From Symbiodinium kawagutii (taxonomy: Eukaryota; Sar; Dinophyceae; Suessiales; Symbiodiniaceae): 64,000 nt of DNA. Positions within the stretch are counted from its first letter, which is position 1, and every line of letters begins with the position of its first letter. A program made the translations under genes and the position numbers. The stretch lies in NCBI GenBank assembly GCA_009767595.1, contig VSDK01022078.1, positions 360,649 through 424,648 of the forward strand, in the 5' to 3' direction. Positions 1 to 11,036 of this stretch are shown piece by piece. The notes beneath the pieces were generated by a model. The model had not been told where the DNA came from. It made no database searches and saw only the letters and a program-made list of their open reading frames with translations.

Positions 1-1698
1 GATTTCCTCACGTACATGTCTAGTTCTTCCAATCTACATCGGTTGTTGGGAGGGCGACAAGTGAGAGGTGCACGGTCTATGCTGGAAACATTCTGGAAAA
101 ACTACAAAGTCTGTCATCCAGACTTTGAACTGTTTCATCTTCAGGAAGAGGTGGACTTGGGGACATGTATCCCCTGCTACCTTCATTGCGATGGTGGCCG
201 TGGATTTAAGAAGTCTGAGTTTATGGTTTGTTCATGGAGTTCAGTGATTGGAAATGGGACAGGTAAAGCTTGTGCCAAAGATCCTTCTGTTCGACGACGA
301 TTTCGAAAAGCAAGGAAGAGTGATTCAGACCCTGCCCAGATCAATCTGCTTGGTCATAGTTTTGCAACACATTACTTGTATACCGTGATGCCAGCCCACT
401 GGCACAAAGATGACAATTTTTTTCAGCAGGTACTTACAGAGATGGGAAAAGATATGTACGCTTGCTTTGAACCAGGTATTGATGCTGGCGGTGTTCGTTT
501 GAGGCTTGTAGTTCTCGGACTTAAAGCTGATTTGAAATTTCAGGCCAGGGCAGGGAAATTGACACGGTGGTACAGCACATGTCGAAAAGCGCCCATCGAT
601 CCTACGAAAAGAAATCAAACACCCGGTCACTGTTGTTGGCTGTGCCCAGCTGGCTTACCTGAGTATCCCTTTGAGGATGTTGCTTCTGAGTGCCCAGCTT
701 GGCTTGAAGGAATGAAAGACTGGCAGGACGTGCCACCTTGGGAGGAGCCATGCGGACTTGTGAGGCATTCCTTCCGCTACCAGACCCTGGAAGCCAAATT
801 CTTTTTAGCTGATCTGTTCCACATTTACTTGGCTGGATTTGGACAAGACTGGGCTGGAAGTTGCCTTGTGTACATGTTGGGTACAATCTTTTGGGCTAGC
901 AATGTGGACCTCCAGTTTCAGGGGCTGAACTCAGCATGGAGACTCTGGAAGAGATTGCACCACATGACCACTCACACGTACAACTTCAACAGGGGACTTC
1001 TGAATTTCCCTGACGCAACCAAGACCTTTCCAACCGGGACATGGTCAAAAGCCAGTGATACTGCGAAGATTGTTCGGTTCATTGTCTACATCATCCAACT
1101 GTACCCAGAGATGGTAGCCGGTGACAAGTTCTTATTCTACATTCTGGCAGGCTGCAAATCAATTGGGATTTGCATGGAAACCCTATACAAAGCTGATCTT
1201 TGGGTGGACTCTTGACAAATCAGATTCAACATAGTTTAATTTTTCATTTCTTTTGTCATCTAAGAGGTTTATCTTTGATGTTGGGAATGCCTGAGAGGTG
1301 AAAGGTCGATCCCCTACTGTAAACCATAAATGGCATCCCTTTGTGCAGCCGCTACTCAGGATCGGCAAAAGGCCCAAACCATCGTGGAGACTGGGAAACA
1401 CTTCCTGAAGTGTTTTGCAAAGCTTGCAGAACTTTCACTTGCTGCAAGCAGACCGCTGTTTGCTTTCCGACCAAAACTTCACTACTTCCACCATCTACTT
1501 TTAGAGATGCAATCAGTGGTGCGAGCTGGAGGGATACCTTTAAACCCTCTAGCGCATTCATGCGCAATGGCTGAAGATTTTATCGGCAGAGCAAGTTTAC
1601 TTTCCCGCCGTACCCATGCCATAACGTGTGAGAAGCGGGTAATTCAAAGATACCTAGCTGGAGCTATGGCAATTTGGAAGAAAGATGATGGGTATTGA
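1..1698 (+). CDS. multicopy dinoflagellate family protein, 5' truncated by window edge
   Basis: Seen: an open frame runs from base 1 (no start needed) to TGG at 1201-1203. A GT donor at 1204 and an AG acceptor at 1358-1359 join it in frame to 1360-1698, which ends in TGA. The first exon carries CCWLCPAG (C-x2-C) followed by PFED, then a W-rich stretch, DLFHIYLAGFG and PTGTWSKASDT. The second exon carries RPKLHYFHHL, then NPLAHSCAMAEDFIGRASLL and a final RYLAGAMAIWKK. Known, from memory: proteins with this order (cysteine pair, DLFH, G-W-K, RPKLH, EDFVGR) are very abundant and unnamed in dinoflagellate genomes, suggesting a mobile or amplified family. No function is established that I can name. 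Because the intron removes cleanly, this copy need not be dead. The N-terminus is outside the window. Confidence 0.6.
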
Positions 1699-2157
1699 AA
1701 ACAATCTTTCACCATCCAGACCATCCCACACCTTTCGCACTGGGGTCCCTGGCCCACTTGTGCGAGCAGCGGCCGCGGCGAGGATGGTGTTGTCCAGGAA
1801 ATCCCTCAATAATCACCACCTATAAGGTTATCAGTAATATTTTGGTTGAATTTATATGTGTTTATGATGGTTTATGATGGATTATGATGGTTTATGATGG
1901 TTTAAGACAGTTTGGTAAGATTTCCCCAAATTCGAGATTTTTGGGCCGGATGCAAAATCTCAAGCCACCAAAAAAAAAACGTCTCCCCCAAGCTCTAGGT
2001 ATATATTTATAGATATGGATATTGCTGGGTTGGACAGATTTCCCGTGTTCCCAAGATGGTAGGTCTTGCTGCCACCTCCCAACCTCCAGGGAGCAGGAAA
2101 GTTGTGAGGGACCAACCTGCTACATGTTGGGGTGGGAGGCCACCGGGGCCAGGCCAG
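1699..2157. other. intergenic, A/T-rich, short tandem repeat
   Basis: No convincing exon. It holds a run of about 4.5 copies of a 10-base unit TTTATGATGG at 1861-1905 and a poly-A tract near 1970. Confidence 0.5.
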
Positions 2158-2459
2158 GCTGATCGCTCCCGTGGTGCTTCTTTTCGTGGGAGCTGACAGG
2201 GCTGCAGTGCCGCGGCAGCTGTTTTCGGCTCGGAGATCTCAGCAGTGCCCAGCTATGACACGGCTATGGGTCAATATGAACCATCAATAATGGGGGATGG
2301 TAAGCATCAATAAGAGGGGAAAACGGGGAATCAAAGGCACATGACTGGGAACCAGGGGTACTGGGTGAACTGACCCACAGCCACACATGGTCACGATTCT
2401 GCTCTTGTGATGTGGGACTCAAGCGACCAACAGAACCAACACAGCTGAGACACAGCTGA
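2158..2459 (+). CDS. small unidentified two-exon gene end, split by a family A element
   Basis: Seen: exon 2158-2262 opens after AG at 2156-2157 and reads a hydrophobic stretch (IAPVVLLFVG) then ADRAAVPRQLFSARRSQQ. It ends in phase 2 at CG. The next bases, GC, are the tip of a family A inverted-repeat element. The element ends in ACAG at 2380, and the frame resumes at 2381 (CGC CAC ACA TGG...) through CSCDVGLKRPTEPTQ to TGA at 2457-2459. No family is recognised. The value of the entry is that the two open blocks join in frame only if the element is removed as a GC-AG intron. The upstream start was not found. Confidence 0.45.
2262..2382 (+). mobile_element. family A TIR element, copy 1 (putative introner)
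   Basis: About 121 bp, bounded by GGCTATGGGTCAA at the left and CTGACCCACAGCC at the right (imperfect inverted repeats). The interior shares GGGGGATGG, GGGAAAACGG and GGAACCAGGGGTAC-like blocks with the other copies. ACAC occurs on both flanks (possible 4-bp target duplication). It sits between two in-frame coding blocks. Confidence 0.75.
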
Positions 2460-2612
2460 GTTCGGATGACTGTTGAATGGTGACAGTAGTGATCTATGAT
2501 CTCCATTGATCTGTTCAAGCAGCATCACCAATGATTTCCATATGATTTGTTGAACCAGCATCAGCAGCTTCCAGTCAACCAACCACTGAACCAGCTCCGA
2601 GATTGGCCACTG

Positions 2613-2872
2613 ATGAAGTTCGCCTCAAAACTGAGCCCCGAACTGGTGCAGCGGCTGCGCATCAATCAGCAGATTGGACGTTCTGCGCCCGCGAAGATCC
2701 TGTCGCTCTGTGAAGTCACTGGGGCTGAGCTGATGCAAAGTGCTACCACTTGGAGGCCACAGAATTGGACCACTAGTGACCACCAACATGACCGAAATCA
2801 GTACTGATTAGTTGTAGCTGCACTATCATGGCAATCATCGGAACACTCGCCATCACCATCACCACCACCACC

Positions 2873-2906
<34 letters not shown>

Positions 2907-5900
2907 TCGTCGTCGTCGTCGTCATCATCATCACCGTTATGGTCATGGTCATGGTCATGGTCATGATCATGGTCATGATCATCATCATGGTCATGGTCAT
3001 GGTCATGGTCGTCGCCACAATCACGATTAATTATCATGGGCAGCAGGACGCTTTGTTCACCTCTCACCTCAGGATCATTTGGAAATCCTGGATGCGGTGA
3101 ACGTTGCCACAGCGCTGCATCGAGTGGCAAAGGCAAGCAAGGCAAGCAAGTCCAGCGGCCAACAGCTTGAGTTGAGATAGGATCTGCTGCTGCTTGGGCA
3201 TGGGAACCCGGCAGTTTGATTGGCAAAGCTGTATGCCTGTTTGAGGCCCTACATGGGTTATACCCCATCCAGCCACCCAGCAAAGTATGATTTTCCAACC
3301 GGTAAAGACTTTCAAACCAACCATTTTCGAAGATGATATGTAATGCCACCATACCAAGATACTATGTGAAACCAACCCTTTCGAAGATTCCATCCTTTGT
3401 TGACAGGGCCACGGGTGTGGTCTGGTCATAGTCCCAGATCTCTTCAGGAGCCACGGGTACTGCTGCTGATCTCGCGCTTCGTTCCGATGATTGGGGACTG
3501 CAACTCACAAGCCTTGGCCAGCACAGCATGGGCGCTGGCAGTGCTGCAGGTGGGGACACGACTCAGCATAGACAGACTTGTTGATTGGTGGTTTCGAACA
3601 TGTTTGAGTTTCCCTGGTATGAACAAAGGTTGGTTGGTTGACTAACATTTGTTCAAAGGGATTGAAACCACCAACCAGCTTGATGTTGACAGAAGTGTCA
3701 ATTCAACACGTTATATATGCATATAGACTAGATGTTCTGTGAGACAGACAGGGATAGTTGGGTGTGTTCCAAAAGAGATGCGGTCTACCCGGAGACAGAG
3801 AGAGCGAGAGAGAGAGAGAGAGAGTGGTCTCTTTATTTCTCTTTAACTCCAATCAACCAAAAGTTACGAGAAAAAGGCTGAAAAAGGTGTATCCGAAAAA
3901 ACCAAGTGAGTTGCAGTTATCGGATGCTATCAGTTGGCGTCCATGGCGGCTCCCTTTGTTCATAGACAACCCGAGAAGCTGACGGGTTTACGGGCCCGAC
4001 ATGGCAGGTCTCCAATGAACCCATCATGGAGGCGATCCTTGGCGATGCTCACCATGGCCTGGTGAAGCTGCTGGATCCACCATTGGTGTTGATGAACTAA
4101 CGCGGGTCGATTTTGTATCTTTATTTGCATTCATATCTAACAGCCATGATTTGTATGTATATACATAATCGACCATATATATGTTGATCACCATATGTGA
4201 TTTTATCAGCCATTATGTATGTATATACATTTATATATTTACATCTATACATCTATACATTTAAATATACATATATGTGTGTGTGTGCGCATGGCTAATC
4301 ATACATTATATGTATCAATTGATGGGTGGTTTATGAACCAGTGGTTAAGTATACCGATTTTGTATACATGGTTAATTAATTGACTATTGATAGTGAACCC
4401 TTTGTAATTACGAATGAGATGGTATCGGTGAACCTGAACACTTTTTGTCCACTAACTACTGAGTGCTAATTAGTTTTGTGAGCGTCAGAGTCCACAAACG
4501 TTGATCATGGTCACTATGCACATCTATGCTGAAAAGTGCCGTGTGATGACAGCAAGCACTCTGAGCTAAAACCCATCACCTACTGGATTCTCACATGCTA
4601 TCCTCAAACAACCACTACAAATCAGACGATTAACTACCCATGGTAATTATTAGTTAGTACTACCCTTACAGAACCACTAATTAGTTAATACTACCCATGA
4701 GTACCCTTAAATAACCCCTATGAGTGGTTATCGATGCTTGTAGGTACGTAGTCTTGATAAACCACCACCCACCGACGACGATACCCAAACAGAAGCGATG
4801 GTGGCTGCCTTGTCCATGCCCTTGAATCCAGCTTCACCGAGGATCGCCACCCAACATGCTGTGGCCAAGGATATGAAGCCGCGAGATTTAGCCAGCTTGG
4901 TGTAGCTTGGCTGAAAGCCATCAGGATTTTTAGGGGATGAAGAGGTGGATGATGGGTGATGGATGATGGGTGATGGATGATTGGTGCTGGGTGATGGATG
5001 ATGGATGATGTGTGGTGATAGTGATGGATCATGTTCCATTCCAAGGGGTGATGCTAGGTGATTTTCTGTGGGATGTGCCATTTGGCCAGCTTCTTTTGGC
5101 GCCGGTCAAATTACATATCCAAAGCTATCGACCCTGCAGTCAAAGCTATAAGTGCATTCAGGTCAGTAAAGGTGATCGTTTCAAACCAAACGGCTCCCCT
5201 TTCAACACGTGTGTGCTCATCAGCCAGAATACTCCCAGCTACCAGGTGCACCAATATAGATACTGTATTATTAGCATTATTATGTGTACACTTCTTTCTC
5301 TGTAGGTTATTATGGTCATGTTGCACATTTTATTTACACTATAATATTCTATCGCACCTTCTTGATTCTCTACTGTAATCACTGTTGTATGGCCGTGGGT
5401 TTTCCTCAATAATCTTCACTGTTTGCTGCATCTTTGCAGACCAGGATGTGGGGATGACCACCTGCTGGGTTCCCCTTAAGAGACACCGACATGAACCATG
5501 AAGCATTGGTGTAGGACCCTGGTAGGTTGTGGAATGTTGACGTTTATGTCGAACGTTGCTGTAAAATTGTTGTCAAGTTGTTTCTTGTTTCATGTTGTTG
5601 TTCGTTTCTGCACGACATAGCCATAGCCACAGGCCACAGGCGGCCTTTTGAACTTGCCATGGACAACGTTATTCATTTGCTATTTGTCTTCAATCAGTTG
5701 GTTGTTTTCGTTGATCCTTTGTTGAGCTTGGTGATTCGTTGCCGCTGATGGCTAGTGCCAGGCCTGTCTTCTCAGGTGGTCCTTCGCCTCGCTGGTGGTT
5801 GAGCCTCCATCGCTGCGGAAGACCATCCACGACTTCGTCGGGTCCGGCGCAGCTGCACAGCTGAGCGCCATCGATGTGTCGAGCATCGCTTGGTCCGTGG

Positions 5901-8046
5901 CCATTCTGCAGTGGCACAGCCATCAGATGATGGACGCTTGACATGGGGAGAGGCGCGACAGGATCTACTAGGGAAGTACCAGTTATGGTAGATTGGTGAG
6001 ATAAAACTCAAGGTGACTATCTACTATAATTATAGTTATGGTAGATTGGCGAGATTAAAGTGATATAAGTAGATGACCAACTGACATAAGTCAAATGGCT
6101 TATTGACCAACTTGTAACTGGGGGGCCCAGCTGGTGGGAATGTGCCAAGACCAACAGTTGATCAACCAGCGAGAACTTTATGGATGTGTACCCATGTGTG
6201 CCCATAGGGCTTGCAAACCTTATGCCACAAAAAACTTCAGATGATGGGGAAACTGTCAAGTTTAGTAGCGCCATTGGCAGACACCATATCTACCTTGGGA
6301 ATGATTTGCTGCAGTGTTCGAAATTAAGCCGACCATGATTCAGATTGATGATGAACCAACCATGATGGTGAAAAGTGGCTTACAATGGCTAACTGTTCCG
6401 AATCCACTATGATCATTTGAAAGTACAGACCCCAAAATTTCCATGTCGGTGCTTCATACCTGTTTATCATGTAAAGTATGGATATTCATGGGGCCTATAT
6501 GTATGTTAGTACATCACGGCATGCACTATCTTCATGGTTGTTTGCCTGGTGGTGTCAAACATTTTGTTGTCCAAATGTATTTGATTGGCTGCTCAACTAA
6601 TAGATTTAACCCAGTGTGAAAATCTAGGGGGACCACCAACCAGCGGTTAATACTAGGGACCTAAACCACTGGTTGGTTGGGGTGGTTCAACGTTCATTTG
6701 GGGTTCTTTGCCTGGTGGTTTTAAACATTGTTGATTTTCCATCTAACCAATGATCATCATGCTTGGTTGGTGGATTTTCCATTAGTATTAACCAATGATT
6801 ATCATGGTTGGTTGGTGGCTCCAGGTACACGCCCTTCATGACGGCGGGGCAGTTCAACCACCATCCACCAACGCGTCGCCCAGGAGGAGATCGCCCGGGC
6901 CAGCTCCAAGCTGATGAGATCCCAGGATCTTCCGGTGCAGGCGCTGTCCAACCTGGCGTGGGCCTTCGCCACGGTGTAGGGTCCCGTGCCGGGTCCCTTA
7001 CTCGAAAGCCTTGGCATCCACAGTGAAAGGCGCCACCTTGGAGATGGGGGGGTTTGACCTAGCCAGTGGGGACCCCAAAGAGAAGCTTCGAATTTTTCGG
7101 AAAGGTTGAAGAAATAATAAGTCCGAAACCGAATGAAGAAAAACTACATTCAGAAGATACTAAAAAAAGGATTGATAAACTAAATGAAGATAAGAAAAAA
7201 AGTTGCCGACCTCTTTCGGTCTGTTGCACGGCCAGGTTGATTGAGCACTTCGGTTCCCAAGACTTGGCCAACACAGCCTGGGCCTTTGGCGTTTTGCAGA
7301 AGTCGTTCGTGGTGAAGGCTGTGGCCGCTGTGGCCCTGAAGCGTTTGGACGACTTGGGCTCCGCAGCCTTCACCGCGCAAGGGATTTCCAACATCGTTTG
7401 GTCCTTGGCCACGGTGGCCACTCTGCAGAAGCCGCTGCTGCACAGCTTTTCGCGCACTTTTGCAGCTCAGCTGCCTGAATGGAAGGCGCAAGAGTTGTCG
7501 AACAGCGCTTGGAGCTTCGCCACTTTGTTGGTCATGGATCCAGTGGTGGATCTCATCGCGGACTGTGCCTTTCATCAGCTGGAACACTTTGGCTTCCGCC
7601 ACAGCGCTAACTTGGCATGGGCACTGGCCACCCTGAACCAAAGCCACGAACCTTTGCTGAAAGCTATGGCTGCAATTGCTGCAGCCAATGCATCTGAACT
7701 CAGCCCTTTATCTTTAGCCAGTACGGCTTGGGCATGTGTCTCAATGAAGATTATTCACGTCGAACTCCTGGATGCCATGTCCAAGATGCTGTTCCAATCT
7801 CCTGTGGACGATGGCATTGCCACCATGGCCATTTGGTCTTTGTCGCGTCTCGGTGATTTGGAGATGGCTTTCCACTTGGTGGCTTCGGCCAAGTGGCGCA
7901 TCCCACCTCTGAGTCTTTCAGCGCTGCTGGAGGCCTGTGAGCAACGCGATGACGCAGCAGCGCAGCTGCGGGTGTTGCGACTGTTGGCGCAGGGCAATTT
8001 GAAACCTGTGGTGATGGACGTGGTGAAGACTTTCGGTGAGAAATGA
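2613..8046 (+). CDS. heptatricopeptide-repeat (HPR) protein, eight exons
   Basis: Exons by frame: 2613-2726, 3073-3132, 3448-3549, 4008-4041, 4793-4901, 5776-about 5928, 6853-7029, 7236-8046. These sum to 1560 nt, i.e. about 519 residues if the internal TAG is counted. Donors are GA, GC, GT, GC, GT, GA and GC, with AG acceptors throughout. The N-terminal motif LDAVNVATALHRVAK is followed by repeats of about 37 residues built on LASTAWALAVLQ, LASLVWSFASL, VSSIAWSVAILQ, LSNLAWAFATV, LANTAWAFGVLQ, ISNIVWSLATV, LSNSAWSFATL and LASTAWACVSM. Known: HPR proteins, described in apicomplexans and expanded in dinoflagellates, bind RNA in mitochondria or plastids. Inference: an organellar RNA-binding factor; no clear transit peptide is visible. 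Odd: an in-frame TAG at 6977-6979. An apparent TAG after LASLV at 4903 disappears when intron 5 is spliced at GT 4902. The last exon is the longest. Confidence 0.8.
2850..3012. repeat. trinucleotide/hexanucleotide microsatellite in HPR intron 1
   Basis: A (CAC/CAT/CGT)n array at about 2850-2935 is followed by a (GGTCAT)n hexamer array at about 2939-3012. It yields artefactual His/Asp/Thr-rich open frames on both strands and lies inside an intron by the HPR model. Confidence 0.9.
3581..3679 (+). mobile_element. family C element in HPR intron 3
   Basis: Left end TTGATTGGTGGTTTCGAA; right end GGGATTGAAACCACCAACC (inverted repeats). The interior carries GGTTGGTTGACTAACATTTG then TTCAAAG. The same arrangement recurs at 10529, 27021 and 30547. 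The acceptor-like AAAG at about 3657 is not used by the HPR model, which resumes at 4008. Confidence 0.55.
3790..3825. repeat. (GA)n microsatellite
   Basis: Imperfect GAGA run within HPR intron 3. Similar short GA runs lie near 13237-13258, 23099-23125, 30872-30891 and 50319-50329. Confidence 0.85.
4935..5035. repeat. GGATGATGGGTGAT-type tandem repeat in HPR intron 5
   Basis: Degenerate tandem GGTGATGGATGAT units. No coding content is apparent. Confidence 0.75.
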
Positions 8047-8089
8047 GGCGGAAAAAGATGTCGAACGGATTGCTACTCCAAGATTGAAT

Positions 8090-8411
8090 ATCAAAGATCT
8101 GGAGGGCTGAGGGATGTACTACTAATCAATACCCAATTGGAGTAGCGACTGTCAGCAGTCTCGGGGTAGCATTGAGGTGGGCCGACAAGGTGGGACATGG
8201 AATTCTGAACCAGGAGGACCAATGACCGCTTGTTGACCCAACAATTCGTCGCGATTAGCCACTAGTTAACCACTAATAATTCCCAATGGTTCACCATGGC
8301 CAGTAGCAGATCCAATATAATCATAAACCCATTCTCCACCATTAACCACCATTGTCTTGCATGATTTCGTGTTGATTCGTGGTACATCCCTCAGCCCCCC
8401 AGATCTTTGAT
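8090..8411. repeat. inverted repeat, 43-bp arms, 236-bp spacer
   Basis: The left arm 8090-8132 reads ATCAAAGATCTGGAGGGCTG and on. The right arm 8369-8411 is its reverse complement with only a few mismatches; the inner 30 bases differ at one position. It begins 44 bp after the HPR stop. A minus-strand open frame (8266-8511) crosses the right arm, but I cannot tell whether it is real. It could be a transposon remnant or a cruciform/hairpin-forming 3' element. Confidence 0.7.
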
Positions 8412-8633
8412 GGTAAATCACCAGCTGCTTATGAGAGGTGCCACTTGATAGCTGGATCTCCCATTCGGTACGTCTGAGGTCGTCCAAGCCATCCGCTGCC
8501 CCTTGTCGCATCCAGCAGAGCTACCGTGGTCAGTTGGTGTTGCCATGGAAGGGCCATGGCTGGCAGGGCGTGGATTGAGTCTGAACGACTTGAAATCAAA
8601 GAAATAAAAGCGGAAACACTTGCATATACAAAT

Positions 8634-8682
8634 AGATAGATAGATAAAAGGATAGATAGATAGATGGATAGATGGATAGATA
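8634..8682. repeat. (GATA)n microsatellite
   Basis: Imperfect GATA/GATG tetranucleotide run. Confidence 0.9.
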
Positions 8683-8754
8683 TTTTTCGAAAAAGTCAGG
8701 AAACACTTGGAATAGTAAAAGGCTTAAAATGTAAGCTTTCTGGAGCATCCACTG

Positions 8755-8907
8755 ATGGAAGCTGAAGCTGCAGACTGGGATGCGCTCCGAGCTCAGGTGA
8801 CTGTGGGCATCACTCAACAGGTTTTGGACCCCTGGGAGCATCGGAGTGGACCCAAAGCGAAGAGCAAAGCCGCAGCAAAAGGCGGCTCTTGGGGCACCAG
8901 CTGGTGA
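8755..8907 (+). CDS. unidentified terminal exon or small protein, Ala/Lys-rich tail
   Basis: ATG at 8755, TGA at 8905-8907, 50 codons. It reads EAEAADWDALRAQVTVGI, then QQVLDPWEHRSGPKAKSKAA and a Gly/Trp-rich end. The frame is open further upstream (LEHPL before the Met), so this is more likely the last exon of a spliced gene than a complete protein. Base use is GC-richer than its surroundings. An overlapping minus-strand frame (8596-8958) looks like its shadow. Family not recognised. Confidence 0.5.
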   Translation: MEAEAADWDALRAQVTVGITQQVLDPWEHRSGPKAKSKAAAKGGSWGTSW

Positions 8908-8945
8908 TTTGGGGATCCAATGTGAAATAAAATTCTTCACCTCGT

Positions 8946-9033
8946 GGTTTCTCGACATAGGGGACCCCTAAATCATCCAACATTAAGTCATTTATGATAA
9001 AGCAGCCATTGTAGGGTATTCCCTGATTTAAGA
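8946..9033 (+). mobile_element. family B-like element, degenerate
   Basis: Begins GGTTTCTCGACATAGGGGAC and shares GGACCCC.AAATCATC with the copy at 50728. The right inverted repeat is not clear. Confidence 0.35.
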
Positions 9034-10001
9034 TCCCCCACTTGGGTAGGTGGAATGCTCTTGACCCAAGTAGATCTTCAATTGTTTGCCGCTAAGGGCA
9101 GTGAGGTGCCACAGTGTGGATGATCCAAATTTTGAAGTGTCGCGTGAGTACAAAGTCCTACGAGCGAATTGAGAGATTCGACCTCTTCCATCCTGTTCCA
9201 TCCTATAGGAGTCCTACTTTGAAGTTCCATTTTCTTCCATCCTGTTCCATCCTGTTCCTTCAAAGGTGTGGCCTGCCATGAGTTTCAATCCCCACTGCCA
9301 TGGTTTCTTTCCAGCTCCAAGTTTGGACACGCGTACTGCATCCTACCGCTGGCTCAAAGGATAGGCCATGAACATCATTGGAACCATTGACCATCACAAA
9401 GGTTCATGAACCCTAAGACTTCACATGGACATCTCTAGTCACCTAAGCATTGCGCCTGTGTTCAACCACAGTCTCATTGAATTTGTTTGAGTGTCGTTAG
9501 GCAGAGTTGTGCACCCTTTTCAGCAAACAAGTAGCCCAGTTGAAACAAATTTGGGAAAAGTGCATTTCAGCTCACACTTCAAGATAAGCAGCTGCTCGCG
9601 TTTTTGCTAGCCTTGGCAGTTGCCAATGAGGCGTTCATCATAGGCAGCCGCGCATTCTTCATCTTTCATGGCCACAGGAGAACGGTGAGCAGACTGCAGT
9701 TGGAAGACTTCTTGTGTTCAGGTCATGACCACGACGGGTCCAGAAGTCCTATGGGAGGCCCGTTTGGATCAGCTTCAGACTTTTTGAGATTCATGAGGTG
9801 CTGAGAGGTTGTGGCGCCATTGTTAGGACTCCCAGGGTGTTGCCCCCCTGTACCATGGGGCCGTGGCTCACAAGCAATTCTAAGCATGGAGAAATCCCTC
9901 GGCGTCCAGGTGGTCCATTCCAGTTGCCCACTACGGGCCGAGCCTCATTTTGAGGGCAAGGCCCCACACTCAGATGGGTCGTCATTCATCATACCTTGGT
10001 G
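9034..10001. other. no supported gene
   Basis: Open frames at 9604-9804 (+) and 9791-9985 (-) lack convincing codon or splice support. A short TTCCATCCTGTTCCATCC duplication lies at about 9187-9260. I see nothing else. Confidence 0.4.
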
Positions 10002-10112
10002 ATGGCGTTTGGCGATGCCGTGGTTAGGTGCTGGGGTGGAAGCAGAGAGGCGGGGCCCGGTAGGGTGCCGCTGATTCTGGCGCTCACTGCAGCACTGCAT
10101 GAGTTCCAGTAG
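10002..10112 (+). CDS. unidentified short coding exon
   Basis: ATG at 10002, TAG at 10110-10112, 36 codons: MAFGDAVVRCWGGSREAGPG then RVPLILALTAALHEFQ. GC-rich and coding-like. It may be an exon of a larger gene whose other parts I cannot place. The following plus-strand frame (10099-10365) is less convincing. No homology recognised. Confidence 0.4.
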   Translation: MAFGDAVVRCWGGSREAGPGRVPLILALTAALHEFQ

Positions 10113-10528
10113 CTACCGTCAAGGTTTACGCACTTGTCACCCTTACATGTATGAAGATTGGAAAGTGAGCCTGAGTATAGGTCAATGCATGTCAATGCAA
10201 TTAGTATTCGCCGGGTTTACCGGCAGCCAGATCCCACACATAGGTGGTCTTGTTCACACCCAGCTGCAAGCTGTTGGTCAGGCAATGGGATGCGCACTTT
10301 TTGTGAAAATGATGTCTCAATATAGGCAGCCAAACAAGATTATCCCAGAACAACCATCAGCATGAATCTGGACACCAGGCCAACCCAAGCACCTTCCACG
10401 GTTTCCCTCGACAAGAACGGAGGATTTTCCAGCTACCAGTAGCTACCAGCAATAAATGGTTGAGATGTTGAGAATCAGAAAAATGGCAGCTACATGTAGC
10501 TAGTAGTAGGCACCTCCCAGCTATAAAT

Positions 10529-10621
10529 GCTGGTTGGTGGTTTCCAAATTCTTTTCCCTAATGTTAATTAATGATTGGTTGGTTGACTACTATTTTTCAC
10601 AGGGGTGGTTCAACCAGCCTC
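10529..10621 (+). mobile_element. family C element overlapping an exon start
   Basis: Left end GCTGGTTGGTGGTTTCC; interior GGTTGGTTGACTACTA; then TTTTTCACAG at 10602; right end GGGTGGTTCAACCAGC. The AG is the acceptor proposed for the exon at 10603, so the right inverted repeat would be read as the first codons (GWFNQ). Confidence 0.5.
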
Positions 10622-10758
10622 CCGAATGGCTTTTCGATCAGCTGCTCCGCTACCAGCAGCACCAGATGCCAGGCAACCACGTCTCCTGCTGCGAGATCAC
10701 CACAGATGGTTGGCTCAAAGTCTCCGATGGTCGTGGATGGTCATGTCCTCAGGGGTGA
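10603..10758 (+). CDS. unidentified exon, WLFDQLL / DGWLKVSDGRGW
   Basis: Opens directly after TTTTTCACAG and reads GWFNQPPEWLFDQLLRYQQH, then EITTDGWLKVSDGRGW, to TGA at 10756-10758. A GT donor after GATG near 10728 would allow continuation. The DGW.KVSDGRGW segment recalls SH3-like or MIB/HERC-type loops, but I do not assign a family. It is stronger in coding character than the neighbouring sequence. Confidence 0.5.
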   Translation, partial: GWFNQPPEWLFDQLLRYQQHQMPGNHVSCCEITTDGWLKVSDGRGWSCPQG

Positions 10759-11036
10759 ACGGCAAGCCTTAGCTTCCTGAAATACTTCCTATATAGCTTG
10801 GGCCAATGGATTATGATAGGTTGACTGATGGTGACGAACCACCGATCATTCATTTGTTGATTACGAAATTAATCTTGATAAATCATGGCTTATGAAGGTG
10901 AATGATGATAATGGTTGGTTGATGCTTCTTTCATTGTCAATTAATGGTGAGTTGATGATTTGTCCTGGTGGTTCGTTGGGGTGCTGATGTGTATTGTTTG
11001 ATGACACGTAGCTGAGAGTCGCTCACAATCCTGAAG

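Noticed and set aside
2773..3100. Long open frames rich in His, Asp, Thr or Met
   Set aside because: Products of the trinucleotide repeat inside an intron.
4899..4905. In-frame TAG after LASLV, suggesting a broken HPR repeat
   Set aside because: A GT donor at 4902 joined to AG at 5775 restores LASLVWSFASL in frame, so the stop is intronic.
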